Below are positions 11,721-23,450 of a stretch of 64,000 bases of DNA, in pieces. The stretch is from assembly GCA_030062745.1 (NCBI GenBank), contig CP099844.1, positions 20,584,596-20,648,595 of the forward strand, in the 5' to 3' direction. A program made the translations under genes and the position numbers. The DNA is from Capitulum mitella. Lineage: Eukaryota; Arthropoda; Thecostraca; Pollicipedomorpha; Pollicipedidae. The stretch's first letter is position 1, and each line of letters opens with the position of its first letter. The notes beneath the pieces are model-generated. The model was not told the origin of the DNA, searched no databases, and saw nothing but the letters and a program-made list of their open reading frames with translations.

Positions 11721-14700
11721 ATGTCTGGAGGAGGGGAGGAGAACGTATCTGGCAGTGATAATGAATCAACTGATGAGCCTTGGGAGCCAAATGCAGAATT
11801 TCTGCAATCATTGCTAGAAATGGGTATTACTGAAAATGCTGCTAAAAGGGTATGTGTGGTGCATGTTTATAGGTTTTCATATTTTTGTGCTTAAGTTATT
11901 ATGAGGAGTGTGTCCAGCTTGCTTTTGGCTGGATTGCTCAGTTTGAGACATAAGCTCAGGTCTGTGTAAGCTCAAGCTGTGGGGGTCATCCATTTATTGG
12001 CTGTGAGAAGTGAATACACTGATGTACATTTCTGGACAATTGCGATGCAGTCGTTGGTGCAGAATTCAAGATCGGCCTTACTGTAGTTGCGTATTGTTTC
12101 ATGGCTACTCCATTGAATGTTCTTCATGTCATTCTGATCCTTCTGCTTCAAAACATGCATTCTTGGCCTCACCTGGTCCTGTGATGGATAGTGTGGGACA
12201 AATAAACAGACTACAGTATGGTCCAAGGGGACAACTGACAAGTGCCACAAAAATGCTGCAAAACAGAACAATGGTCACAAGAGCACATCAACATATGCAT
12301 CAGCTTGTACTTTTATGAGCTCATGATCAAAGTAGATCCTTCTGAGGTATTTACCTACATAAGGGAGCAAGAATGGAGTTTTGGTTTGTGGCTACCTGCA
12401 CATCAAGCAGTTGCAAGGCTTCTTGTTTATTGTTTTTCTGGTTCCCAAGGGTCTGGAAACTGTCAGGTTAGGCCAGGTCTTGTGGACTTTTTCCAAAAGA
12501 TATTTTTAATAGCGATACATTGCAAACCACAGAATAAGGTTCTTAGATTGCTTGTGGAATTTGATAAAATAACTTCAGTGCAAAGAGCAAATCCACATAG
12601 ATTTGCTTGGTGCCATTTGACACTCTATACAAGGTGAATGGCAAAAGTTAGGCAAAAATGGCTTTTGGTCCTTTTGTTAATGAAGGGTCACTCCATCATA
12701 TAATGACTGTTAAATTGCATCATCTCTCATTGTTCAACTCATGACAACATTTCAGTTAGATTTTGTCACTAAGCACAGTGGTGGTTTGGGTCTGTGAATA
12801 CCAGTAATGCAATGTGCTTATGTCATGGAACAATCAGATTGCAGGACGACTGTACCTGGTATATATGGCCTTGCATTAGCCACATTTCCATGACACTAGC
12901 AAACCCAGATTTTCCTTCAAATCCCAATTTCAGAAGTCATGGAAATGCACCTTTTAGCAAACTAAATTAGATTTCTGAATCTAATTCTGGATTGAAAAGG
13001 AAAGTTTCCTGTGAATTGGAAGGATGTGGTAGCATTATGTGCCATATTTGTTTTGGGGTCCTGTGAATGTGAAGCTAGTGCTTAACTAAGTTTTTGTCTG
13101 TTGGCGGCTTCTTGGTAACAAAATAACTAAATAATAAGATAAGATAATAAAATATAATAAAAAAGATAATAAAATGAATGGGCACTTCATTGTTCTCAAA
13201 TCTCTCATGCATCACCAGCCTCTTACAGCAACTCAATCCATAGGGTAATTACTGTGGAATTTGCTTCCTCGTGCCCTGGACGGCAGTGTCACAAACAGCG
13301 ACACAAGCACATTGTCATCGGCAAATCCGAGATTTCCCAAAAATAATCCAGGCTCGGAAATCTTGAATGTAGTCCAGATTTCTTGCATACGGCCATGGGA
13401 ATATCTCTTGAAAACCCCGATTTCCCTTCCGAGAGAGATCCGACTTGAAATCCAATCCTGTCATGGAAACGGGGCTGTTATGATTTACTGTTTGCCCCAC
13501 AATACATGCCACTGGTTGATACGGAGGTCTTTTTGTTTGAATCGTGTTCATGAAGTACACCTGTTTGATTCGTTTTGTTATGATCACATTTTCAGCAGCC
13601 CAGCACCTCTTCCAGTAGGCCAGGCATAGCCTCCTTTGACCTCGTGTCGAAGACCATTGTACTCGTACTGTCAGTTTGTTTCTGTTGTGGATGCAGTCAT
13701 AAAATGGTATTGATATAGACTTGGCGGACATAATTGGGAGACCGTATACGATCCCATAAATATGAAATCTTTGCACGTAGTCTGGATGTCCTGCATACGG
13801 TCATGGAAATGCCTCGTGCACGGCGATCGGTTATGGTGGCCAGGGCCTGTACCACACGGACAACGAGTCGGTGCAAGCGGCCGCCGCCTACATCTTCGAG
13901 CAGCCCTCTAACCGGGTCAACGAGCCGTTCGATCCGGAGCTGACCGACGCCGCCGAGGAGCACGACTACAAAATGGTGTTCGTCGTCAACACCGGACTCG
14001 GCATGGGCACCGGCAAGATGGCCGCCCAGGTACGGGTCAGCGCGCGCCGCACGGCTCGGCTTAGTTCGCGAGCGGAGCGGCATGCAGCCGACCGCGGAGG
14101 CTTAAACGTTGTCGAGTCGTTGTTTGCTGAATTTTCAGTATTGGTTTGCTGAACTTTAGCCAGTAATGGTCCTTTGAAGCTCTTAATGAACCTCAGTAAG
14201 TCACACTCAGCTCTAATTTTCGTTGTTGTATATTCGTACGTCGACGATAACTGTTTGTCTTCGAGTTACATAACGTCGACGATGACCTGCTGCGAGATGC
14301 CTGGTGATATGTTATTGGATACTTGTTACTGGATGAAGTAAAGGGCTTGTTTACGTGGATTCATGTTCCATATTTCAGCGTATTTTTCGTTTGTTTTGTT
14401 TATTTATTTTTTTAATTTTTTTTGCCAGGTCGGCCACGCTGCTATCAGCCTGCACCGTATGATGCTGAGCGATGACAAATACGCGGAGGCAGCCGAAGAC
14501 TGGGAGGAGGAGGGGTTAGTATTATCCTGCATGTGAAACGTGTTGAAGGTGGGACACTGTGCTTGTATGTGGCTGTTTGGTTTTGGGGACTTTTCAAAAT
14601 GCACGTTGTATTTTTCCCTTTTACCAAAACCATTCATTCAAAACTGTACCATCCTTAGGGAGAAGAAGATTGTTTTGAAGGCTGATTCGACCGAGGACCT

Positions 14701-15739
14701 GCTGTCGCTTTATTCCAAAGCCATGGACATCGGGCTGCTGGCGTGGATCGTGGAAGATGCCGGCCACACCCAGGTGGGCGCCTCGCCATAACCGCCACGA
14801 TGTGGTCCCGGATGCTGCACGCATGCGCTAACAGTTATCGTTCCCAATAGCACCACAGCGTAGCTGCCTCAACTTGCGCTGTGCGGTGTGTAATGTGGGA
14901 CAGAGGCGCAGGCGTGAACACTGTTGGACCGGTGAAAGTTGGCATATGGTTGGCAGGTACACAGCTTTGACAGGTGTCGCTCGCCCGGCCGTGCCGGTCG
15001 ATTTCGGACGAGTTTCGGCATTGATTCGGCGCCACTGCCGTTTACGCTGCGCCTGTCATGAATTTCGCCGGCAAAGCCACTCGAAATCGGTTTAACCAAC
15101 AGAACTTGCGTTGCGTCAACGCAACGCAAGTTGTCCCCCTCTGCGAAGGTAGTTGACGTTCGTCCTCTTGTTAATCGAGAATGCTGTCAAGGGCTGGAAA
15201 AGTCGCTGGTTGTGTGATGGTCGCTGGTCCGGTGGACCTATGGTGTGTGACGGCCGGTTGGCTGGTGGTCCCATGTTATGTGGCGATTGCTGTGACGGTG
15301 GTCCTGTGTTGTATGACGGCCGGCCGGCCGGTGGTCCTGTGGTGTGTGATGGCCGGTCGCTCGGTGGTCCTGCGGTGTGTGGCGGTCCCTCAGTCGGCGA
15401 TCCTCTGTTGTGTGGCGGTCAGTGGACCGGTGGTCCCGTTTTGGGTGGCGGCCGGTTGGTCGGTGGTCCTGTGTTGTGTGACGGTCCCTCAGTCGGTCGG
15501 TGGTCCTGTGTTGTGTGACGGTCGCTGGGCTGGCGGTCCCGCTTTGTGTGACGGCCGGTTGGTCGGCGGTCTTGTGGTCCGTGACGGCCGGTCGGCTGGT
15601 GGTCCTGCGTTGTGAGGCCACCCGATGCTGACGCCGCCGCCGCCGCCGACAGGTGCCGGAGGGTGCCCGGACCGTGCTGGGCCTGTTCGGGGAGGAGGTC
15701 CTGGTCGACCAGGTGACAGGGCCGCTGAAGCTGCTCTGA
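11721..15739 (+). CDS. PTRH2: Peptidyl-tRNA hydrolase 2 with N-terminal UBA domain, complete
   Basis: Releases amino acids from peptidyl-tRNA that has dropped off ribosomes. Coding exons are 11,721-11,849, 13,844-14,029, 14,429-14,514, 14,659-14,773 and 15,653-15,739, all in phase, giving 200 aa. Residues about 22-62 form a ubiquitin-associated domain (LLEMGITENAAKR then GLYHTDNESV). The PTH2 domain begins near residue 86 with KMVFVVNTGLGMGTGKMAAQ, continues VGHAAISL (K101 and H108 are conserved), and ends with DAGHTQVPEG and a VTGPLKLL tail. Intron 3 uses a weaker GTTAGT donor. An acceptor (TTGTTGCAG) directly before the ATG implies a non-coding first exon upstream. The UBA-PTH2 fusion is the usual invertebrate form; the vertebrate orthologue has a membrane anchor instead. 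Confidence 0.93.
11850..13843 (+). other. PTH2 intron 1, CpG-poor up to about 13,250
   Basis: No exon seen. CpG is rare from 11,041 to about 13,250 (2 CpG counted in 11,041-12,000, one of them in exon 1), then becomes frequent. A short AATAA/GATAA-rich run lies at about 13,120-13,175. The acceptor of exon 2 (GGTGGCCAG at 13,835-13,843) has a poor pyrimidine tract, but the protein match across the junction is good. Confidence 0.6.
15103..15132. repeat. Perfect 13-bp hairpin in PTH2 intron 4
   Basis: AACTTGCGTTGCG, a four-base TCAA loop and its exact complement CGCAACGCAAGTT. It is not followed by a T-run and is eukaryotic intronic DNA, so it is not a bacterial-type terminator. Function unknown. 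Confidence 0.7.
15230..15616. repeat. 33-bp minisatellite in PTH2 intron 4
   Basis: About twelve degenerate copies of a 33-base unit like GGTGGTCCTGTGTTGTGTGA plus CGGCCGGTTGGTC. Because 33 is divisible by three it stays open in several frames and mimics an 11-residue protein repeat, but it ends just before the acceptor of PTH2 exon 5 and shows no independent gene signal. Confidence 0.85.
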
Positions 15740-18690
15740 GGCTGGGAGCGCCCGTCGCCCACCGGCCTGCAGCTCAGGACGGCCAGCGTCCCAGGGACGG
15801 CCCGGTCTGTGTGATCGTGCTGTTCCCCTCCGGCAAACGATCGGCGGCGTGTTCCGACCGCGCGCCGGATCTTGGATCAGGCTGTGAGGACTTTTGGACT
15901 GTTGGCATCGGTATTGGCGCGTGCGAACGCAGGGTTGCGCGTTTACGCGAGGTCGTCTTGCAGACTTCAAGGGAAATCATGAAATGTTCATTCCCAGGTT
16001 TAGTTGGCTTGGTGTGCTGCTTCGTGCCATGCATCACAGTCTAGGCAGACATGGAATCGTTCATTGCATGCTCTGTGAGTGACAAAACGGGCGTTGGCGT
16101 GTAAGGTGTTGCTGTTTTGCCAGAAACCCTATGAAGGCAGTGTTAATGCGGGAAAACTCCAGTCAGTTATGGGGGATAAGTGTTCTGTAGCAGTACGCAT
16201 TATCATAGTCTCTGTCATTTGCTTCAGTATTGCTTTTTCGTCGAAATTTGAAATTCTTCATGCAGTGACGTGGAAAATATTGTGTGCGCACCCGTAATGG
16301 TGATAATATGTTATATGTATATACTAATGCTTCCGCAGTTATCTTCAAAATCAAATGCATCTTTTTGCGGGCGTAATTTGGTGACAAAATGAAGAGGACA
16401 CGTACACTAACGGCAGCCCGTTCATGATAACAGGGCCATTAGCCGACAGTTTCGCCTTGAAGGGTCATTTTGCGTTTTAGTCTCACGCCGGCTGTGGCGG
16501 GAAGGGCGCTTTTAGTGTCGGAGCCCACCGCCAGGCGGCAGTTATCCTAACTGATGCATCGTGGTGTTCCATCGAAACTCTGCCAACAGCGATAGCAAGA
16601 CCGGGGTCGCATTACGATTCTTGAACTTATTTCAAAGGATAAGGCAAAATCTCATATGGTGGCCATGAATTCTATGGAGAGGCGAAATCCCCCCTCCCTT
16701 GCCTTATAATGCTTATGTCAGTGTATGTATATCCTTTATGCATTCATACAATTAAGTAACCATTGTTCCCTCCTTAGCGGTAATTCCTTTCTGTGGAAGG
16801 CCTTCGCTGTCGCACATCGTGGAATGCGGAGGCGAAATCCACTCCCCCGACCTCAGAAAACATAATTACCAAGAGCACCAGATAAACATAAGGTAGCTGG
16901 GGAAGTTCCGGAAAACTCAGTTGCCTGAAATGTCAAGGCCTATGGGATCGCTATCGACCAAGGCAAATAAGGTCATGTGTCCCGAAATCGTCCTGCGCCT
17001 ATGATGTTTCCACTACCGAGTTGTAAATTCGGGTGCTGTAGAGAAAGAGTAGGGTTTTGATGTCTGGCTATGTGAAACAAACAAAGGGCGAACACCTAAA
17101 TAGGCAATCAAAGGTCCAGTTCGTTAGGGATATCGATCTGTATCTTTTCCAAGAGGCCATGATCTCCATGTGGATCTGGCCCTCTAAAGGTGACCTTGCC
17201 CCCCCCCCCAAACATTTTCTACTTGTGTTGCAGGCTTGTTGTTTGGGAAATGATGCAAAAAATAGCTATAACAATTGCCGTCAAACCAAATAAAATGGGC
17301 AAAATCTGTTGAGAAACCTATATCTGGCGGAAGATATGGTTCTTAGGCCCTCGACCGTTCCCCACCCCACAATCATTTTCACAAAACGACACCCCTGCGG
17401 CTAATTTATGGTCGCAATGGCTAGTGATTATGGGCGTTGGAACCGGGGAGAGGGGACTGCTGCCCCCCAACTCTGGGCAACATTTGACATTAACCCTATG
17501 GCATTGCATGGAAAGAAACGAGATAAAGATCGCGTTTGCTCCCCCATCTCCACAAAGGTTCCACCGTTCTTGCTTGTGATCGAATTTTACTGCGATGTTG
17601 AAGCCCCAGTATTTTGGCTTTTAACCAGCTTACTTTTTGGACCTTTATGTTAACCTGGGTGGCAATTTTTGTCACGAGACTTCAGAAACAAATGGTCGCT
17701 ATTCTTGTAAAAACCATTCTAGGTTTTGGCGCCAAAACCTTGAACTGTAATACATGACCCTTAACTGTAATATACTATGAACATCTCGCAAACCCTGGAC
17801 GTTTCTATTCCATTGCACGTAAAACTGCACTTTCCATACAAATACGCGGTTCTTAGGACTCGCACCAACTTTTCCGTGACCCATCCACGAGTAACCTGGA
17901 TGACATATACAATGTGCGGATGACACTGCGTACGCGCAGTGTAATAGAAAAAACAGCATTTCTCGTGGTCCAGGCACAAATCAAGCAAAATGGAATGCGA
18001 TGAAGGGAACCAGAACATATTCAAGATGTAAAATGTTCACAGAGCACATAGCTTCTTTAGGTTATATACGTCATCAGTTTCAATTTGGCTGTGAAATGAA
18101 AAACATGAAAGTTCACGTTCGCCTTGGTCAGATGTAAACACAAGTGCAGAAGCGTCTCCGTGAATGTGTGCAGTGTTTGAAAAGTCTGTTGTGTTTGGCC
18201 GCGTGGCCCTGTGTTTCTTATGATACTTGGAACGACATATTCTTCAGTAATTATTATATATATGGAGTAGGAGGGTTCTAGCATCTTCAAAGGTATCTGG
18301 CTGCTTTACTGTAGCGTAGTATGTGGCAGTATCAGTCATTGTGTTGTTCGCGTGTCTTCAACATAGATGTGCGTCACTCGAAAGTGGCGTCACCGGTGGC
18401 CGTCGTTAAAACTGCAAAGTGGCTTGCCCGCTGGGCTCCGTTCACGTGGCAGAGCGGTGTTGCGCAGCCGGAGGTAGAGAGACACATCAGGTGTTCAGTT
18501 TGAAAATGTATTTAAGGACTTCACTCACGTCAGGCACGGATGCCACCGGCGATGGTATCGTTGGTTTATGATGGTGAAGTGTAACGAGTCTATGCTAGGT
18601 TGTTAAGATCTACTGCTGGTGGCGCCACCGTCTCAGGGGATGCGTGTTTATGCTGAGGGGACGCGAACTGTACCAATGGTGGTATTACGT
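15740..18690. other. PTH2 3' flank and intergenic DNA; no gene seen
   Basis: The first clear AATAAA downstream of PTH2 is at 17,289-17,294, so the 3' UTR end is uncertain. Short dispersed motifs (GGCGAAATCC with a C-rich tail at about 16,682 and 16,831; CCATGGCATTGCATGGAAAG-like at about 17,498) recur elsewhere in the window. No coding exon recognised. Confidence 0.45.
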
Positions 18691-20840
18691 AGTTTTTCCT
18701 CTTGATCACTTTCTGTGCATGGTAGTTTGCATGAAGTGGTGGTGGGCAGTGCTGCTGGGGCTTACAGGGAGCTCATATACTTTTATGCCACAAACTAAGT
18801 TTTCTTCTTGGAAATTAGATGTCCATTTGTAGGCCTAGATGAAGCAGGATTTGTGTACATTTTGTATTAAATGTTGGTCTTGACTGTCTGGAGCAAGGTT
18901 TGAAATTCAGTTTTTGTTGTTGTTGTTGGAGTATGATTTTCATCTTAAGTGCAAAATTTTCTGGAGACTGATATTGGTTTAAATTGGCATCCTTGGCACA
19001 AGTCAGTTATGACATCATACCTGCATCTTACTGAACAGGAAGTCACTTGTTTGCAGAGTTAGAAGTTGGTCAGCATGGTTATAATGCAGGTTTTTGCTCA
19101 AGGCACAGTATCATACTTTTGCAATATGAAATGTTCTTGGAGCACATATTTTCTGGTGTCTTTCAATACCAAAAAAACAACACCTTTCCAACATTGGTTT
19201 GGGGACATTTCATGGATGCTGACCACATCTTTTTGTTCCCTCATTTTCCAGCTAATCATGATTCTTAGATGAACAGGGCAGTAACTGAGAATGTGTGGGA
19301 ATGCTGGCAGATTGGTATTATTAGGAGCAGTTTTAGGTGTACCTTTCCATGCACTGGCTATAGGCCCAATTCTGAATTTTAGAATTAATGTTTTTGCATT
19401 TGCGGCATCAAAAGTGAGGATGATTTTATCCCTATGGATAATGGGTGCTGTACTGTGTAGCATTATAATTCCTCAATGGTTTCAGCAACTTGCTGAAGCA
19501 CTTCAGCATTTTTTGAAATATGTGAACCCCTAGATGGAGGTTTGCCCATTTTATGTGATGTCAAGATGTCAAGTGGACACTTGTGGACACAGCACTTGAT
19601 GCTCTGTAGTGACAAGCCACTTGTTGCTTTACTTGTTGGCAGAGTAAGAGCATTTAACTAAATGATCATGGTGAGCAGTGCTGCAGTTAGGTGCATAGGA
19701 AACTGTGGAAATTGATATGGCCAGACTTATTTTGAAGTCATTTCTTTCCATGCAGAACCAAAAGGCTGATATTAAAATTTCAAGAGAATTGGCAGTGGTG
19801 CTGTTGTACCTGCCCATGTACTATCACACCCATGGCTGCAGTACTGGTGTACAAGGATGGGAGTAATGAATAAACACTCCATGGATAGTCAGGTACACCT
19901 TGCCAATGTTTTTTCATTCATGTCTCTGGGAACTTATCTGGATTGTGCATTCTGAAATTCTCAAGATGCTGTTTTCTACATTGTATAAACAGTTTCTTTT
20001 AAATGGTACATGCCAGTGGTGTGGCTTGGAACTCACCCAATGGGACAGAAGTTGGAAACCTGAACCCAATGTCTGTTTTCACCCTGTTATAGAGGCCAAA
20101 ATAGCCCAGCTTGAATCTTAGTAACAGCTGTAATTTTGATCTTGGCAATATAGGTTGATAGTGCTAAAACCATTTTTGTTTCATTTGCCATTTACACAGG
20201 GTTAAAATATGTTTAAAAGCTGTCAGTGCAGAGGTTTGTATGTTTTGTAAAGGAGATATGTAAATGTATGATATTGTCATCCATTCCTTGTCCTCTATGC
20301 CTTGATGCTGCCCATACAAATGTTTTATTTCTGCAGATGTTGATCAGTAGATACTGCATTGCAAACCAGTGGACTGTTTTCTTTACAGGGGATGTGATGG
20401 CAATGTAAGAAGTTTTTGGTCAAACTTTACAAGCCATTGCCAGTAAGGCCACAGGCTGATTGAGTCCAAATTGAGTCTTACTTCAATTAAGTGAGTCATA
20501 TCGAGTGACCAGCCTGTTCTGGGTACAGTAGTTTTGACAGGCTAATAATTTTGCAATCAGTGCTTTTGAATTGTTTGATATTGATGGAAAATTGTGTCAT
20601 GGACACATTGTGATGATTAAAGTTGCAGTTGTTTTAGTGCAGAGCGCTAGAACTGATCAATAAATATCCATTTGTGTTGCAGAATACATCAGGGGGAATA
20701 AATATGGAATGGTATGTCAAAATGCATTGCAAAATTCAAGAATAGATTCAGCATGAAATACTTGTCAAGCACCCCACAAGACATTATACTGGTATTCCAA
20801 TAAAATTGGTAATACATGATCTATAACAAGGTCAAAACGA
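18691..20840. other. CpG-free block; no recognised gene
   Basis: I count 3 CpG in 18,721-20,820 (2,100 bases), with abundant TG and CA as expected from deamination of methylated CpG. Both flanks are CpG-rich. No conserved protein is recognised. Similar blocks cover the 5' parts of the calreticulin and PTH2 genes, so an unseen transcribed unit is possible. Confidence 0.7.
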
Positions 20841-23450
20841 TGGCCCAACATAAACAAAATGACATGATACGAGCAAGGCACTTGTGTTTTGCAAAAAAAA
20901 GCAAAAAGCACCACATTTATTGCATCGGTGCAGGATAACTAAGAGACCTGACAAATGTGATGCCACACTTATCATTGTGTTATCACATTTGCAGGCCAGA
21001 AATATCGGAGGTCAGTGATGGAACGACCTTGGCCTGATGTGCCGAGGGCGTGTTTACCAGTCATCCACTGGTTGACATATCTCAGGGTGAATGTCGTGCT
21101 GTTTGAGCGCTACCACGGGGAAAGCCTTTGCGGGTTATTTCGATCCGGCGTGGATGCATAATTAAGCAAGCATTTGGGATGGGGTGCTGGTTGGGAGGTT
21201 CTCCACTTCCGTTTTTTTGCGCGCAACGGAAATGCGGTTGATATGAGGCGTACCAGGTATGCAGCAGCCATAACTCAAACAATGTAGCATGGTCTTTGGA
21301 CTAGTGTTTGTGTTCTTTTGTGCAGTTCCATTGGATGGCGTTGGCCCCGGGTGGGGGGATGACCCTGTGGTTTGTTTAGCTCTTGAGCGCATTTGCACGG
21401 ACAAATTATGCATTAATGCATAGCAAATGTCGTAAGGAATCGAGTCGTATCAACATTGACGTTTAACACATCTCCAATGGGGAGCGTGCGATTTCATTGC
21501 TGAGATCCCTTCAGCGCTGACCGCGCTGCATGAACTTTTTTACATAACTACGTCGTAATTGGGGCGACAGTCACTGCTGTCTCTAGTCTAGTCTAGTCTA
21601 GTCTCTAGTACGGATGCGCCATTTTTTGCGTTCGCCAAGGTTTTTAAATCGAAACAGTGGAGACATTGCGTTGTTACTGAGCTGGCGTCCAGCCCACCCT
21701 GTCCGGAAATGCGGGCAGCGCAGTCGGATGTCTGTTTTGGTGCGTCGGCGTCATTTCGCTCTGCAGCCGGTGCAGAAACGCCTTCTGCGTGTTATGAAAC
21801 TAGAGCAGAAGAGCGCCCATACTCTGGTGGCCTTTTTTGTTATTTCTCCGTGTTAGGTACCACTTTGACGCCTTTTGTTGATATTTATCCATTGTATTTG
21901 CTACTTGAGCACCTTTTCCTTTTGTGAAGCGTTTTGTGTGAAAAGGATGCAGAGCATTTCCATTCGGGATGGCTTTGCATTTTTCTGTGGTGAAGGTGCA
22001 CTGCGAGAGCATGATGGTGATTTGTTTTGGATTTCTGACCATGCAAGAGCCTTATTCGTTGTGGGGTGACAAGCGAACCTTGGAATCAGTATTGCAGATG
22101 GGTGGTGGTGGAATTTGAACACCTTGACATAGGTGATGGTCCAAAAAAAATGGGGTGAATTTATTCTTGATCTGCTCACTTGTCGTCCTCACTCGTATGC
22201 ACTGCACTAATTCCCTGCTACTAACTCTTATTCAACATTAACTCGTATGTGTGCCAACCAAGCCAGAGTATGTGTAGGCCTGGTTGATTGTTTGGAAGTT
22301 GTTCATTACCCAAAGTTTGGAGCTGATTGTTGAAAAATAAATAAATGTTACTTATAAAATGCATATCTGTTTGTTTTCTACCATGTGCTGAAAGACTGAA
22401 GAGGTCCCCTCGTGCTTGCTTTTTGCGCACATTACATACATTTTTTCACACTGTCGCCTTTAATCGTTAACCCTGTGAAGAGGAGCTGTTTTTGCTGGCA
22501 TTTCTTTCTGTAAATAGGCATCAAATTCTTCTTTTGAATTTACGCAGACAAATTTAGGTAATGGTTGTTGGCCCGAGCATGGGCATTCAGGAGTGCTGAG
22601 CCTGGATTCACACCACTCCCGTCAGCCGTTTAACGGGCGCAGTAAACGCAGCCGCACTTTACGGGTGCGACACGAGAGATGAGAGTGATTGTTGACTTCC
22701 GTCTGACGCCGGAAGGTTAAGATTTTATTTTTTACCTACGTCAGAAAATCAGTACAAGCAAACATTGTTTTTCTTTTTCTGTTAGTTTCCTCTTTCTCTC
22801 AGTCAGGATTCGTCATCGATACCTCTGAAATACAGGCATGCGTTATAGCTATGTATTCCGTGGGTGTTGGCAGGCTTAGATCGCAGGTGAAGGACTCCTC
22901 ATTTTTATTGGACGTGCTGATAGGTAACAGAGTTACAACATAGGTCCATTGAAATGCGACACGTAAACTTCAACTGCAACAGCATCTGTCATCGGCCGTA
23001 AACATCAAACAGATAACGCGAACAAAACAAAGCCAGCTTGTGTGCACTAATATGATCACCAGTTCATTTGCACGGATGAAGGTAGCTTGTCCATCTACTT
23101 TGCATTGCCGAGTAAAATATGGGTATGATCTCAGCGCCATCCGGACGACTAACAGTGCATCTTTGAAATGAGCCTCTCAATCTCCACTTGCAAAAGGAAC
23201 GCGCAAGGAACGCCGCCAGAGGGATCTCGTTGAGAGAATTGTCGACGAGTGTCGGCCGCTGCCGGTAACTCTGGAGGAAAGCCACGCAACCGGTCCTGAA
23301 CAGACAGCGCAGGTCGTATGTGAGTTTTGAACAGTTCCGTTACAGAGCTGGCGACAAACATGTCCCGAAATTCAGCATTTTGTACCCGTAGTTGGGGTCT
23401 AGGGTTTGGAGTCTGAACAGCCCATTGTATGAAACAGTAACCGGTAACGG
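20841..23450. other. Intergenic DNA; TCTAG microsatellite
   Basis: CpG density returns to normal. A short TCTAG pentamer run lies at about 21,588-21,612. Open frames in the region are short and match nothing I know. No RNA gene seen. Confidence 0.45.

Noticed and set aside
15103-15132. Rho-independent terminator
   Set aside because: No T-run follows and this is intronic eukaryotic DNA.
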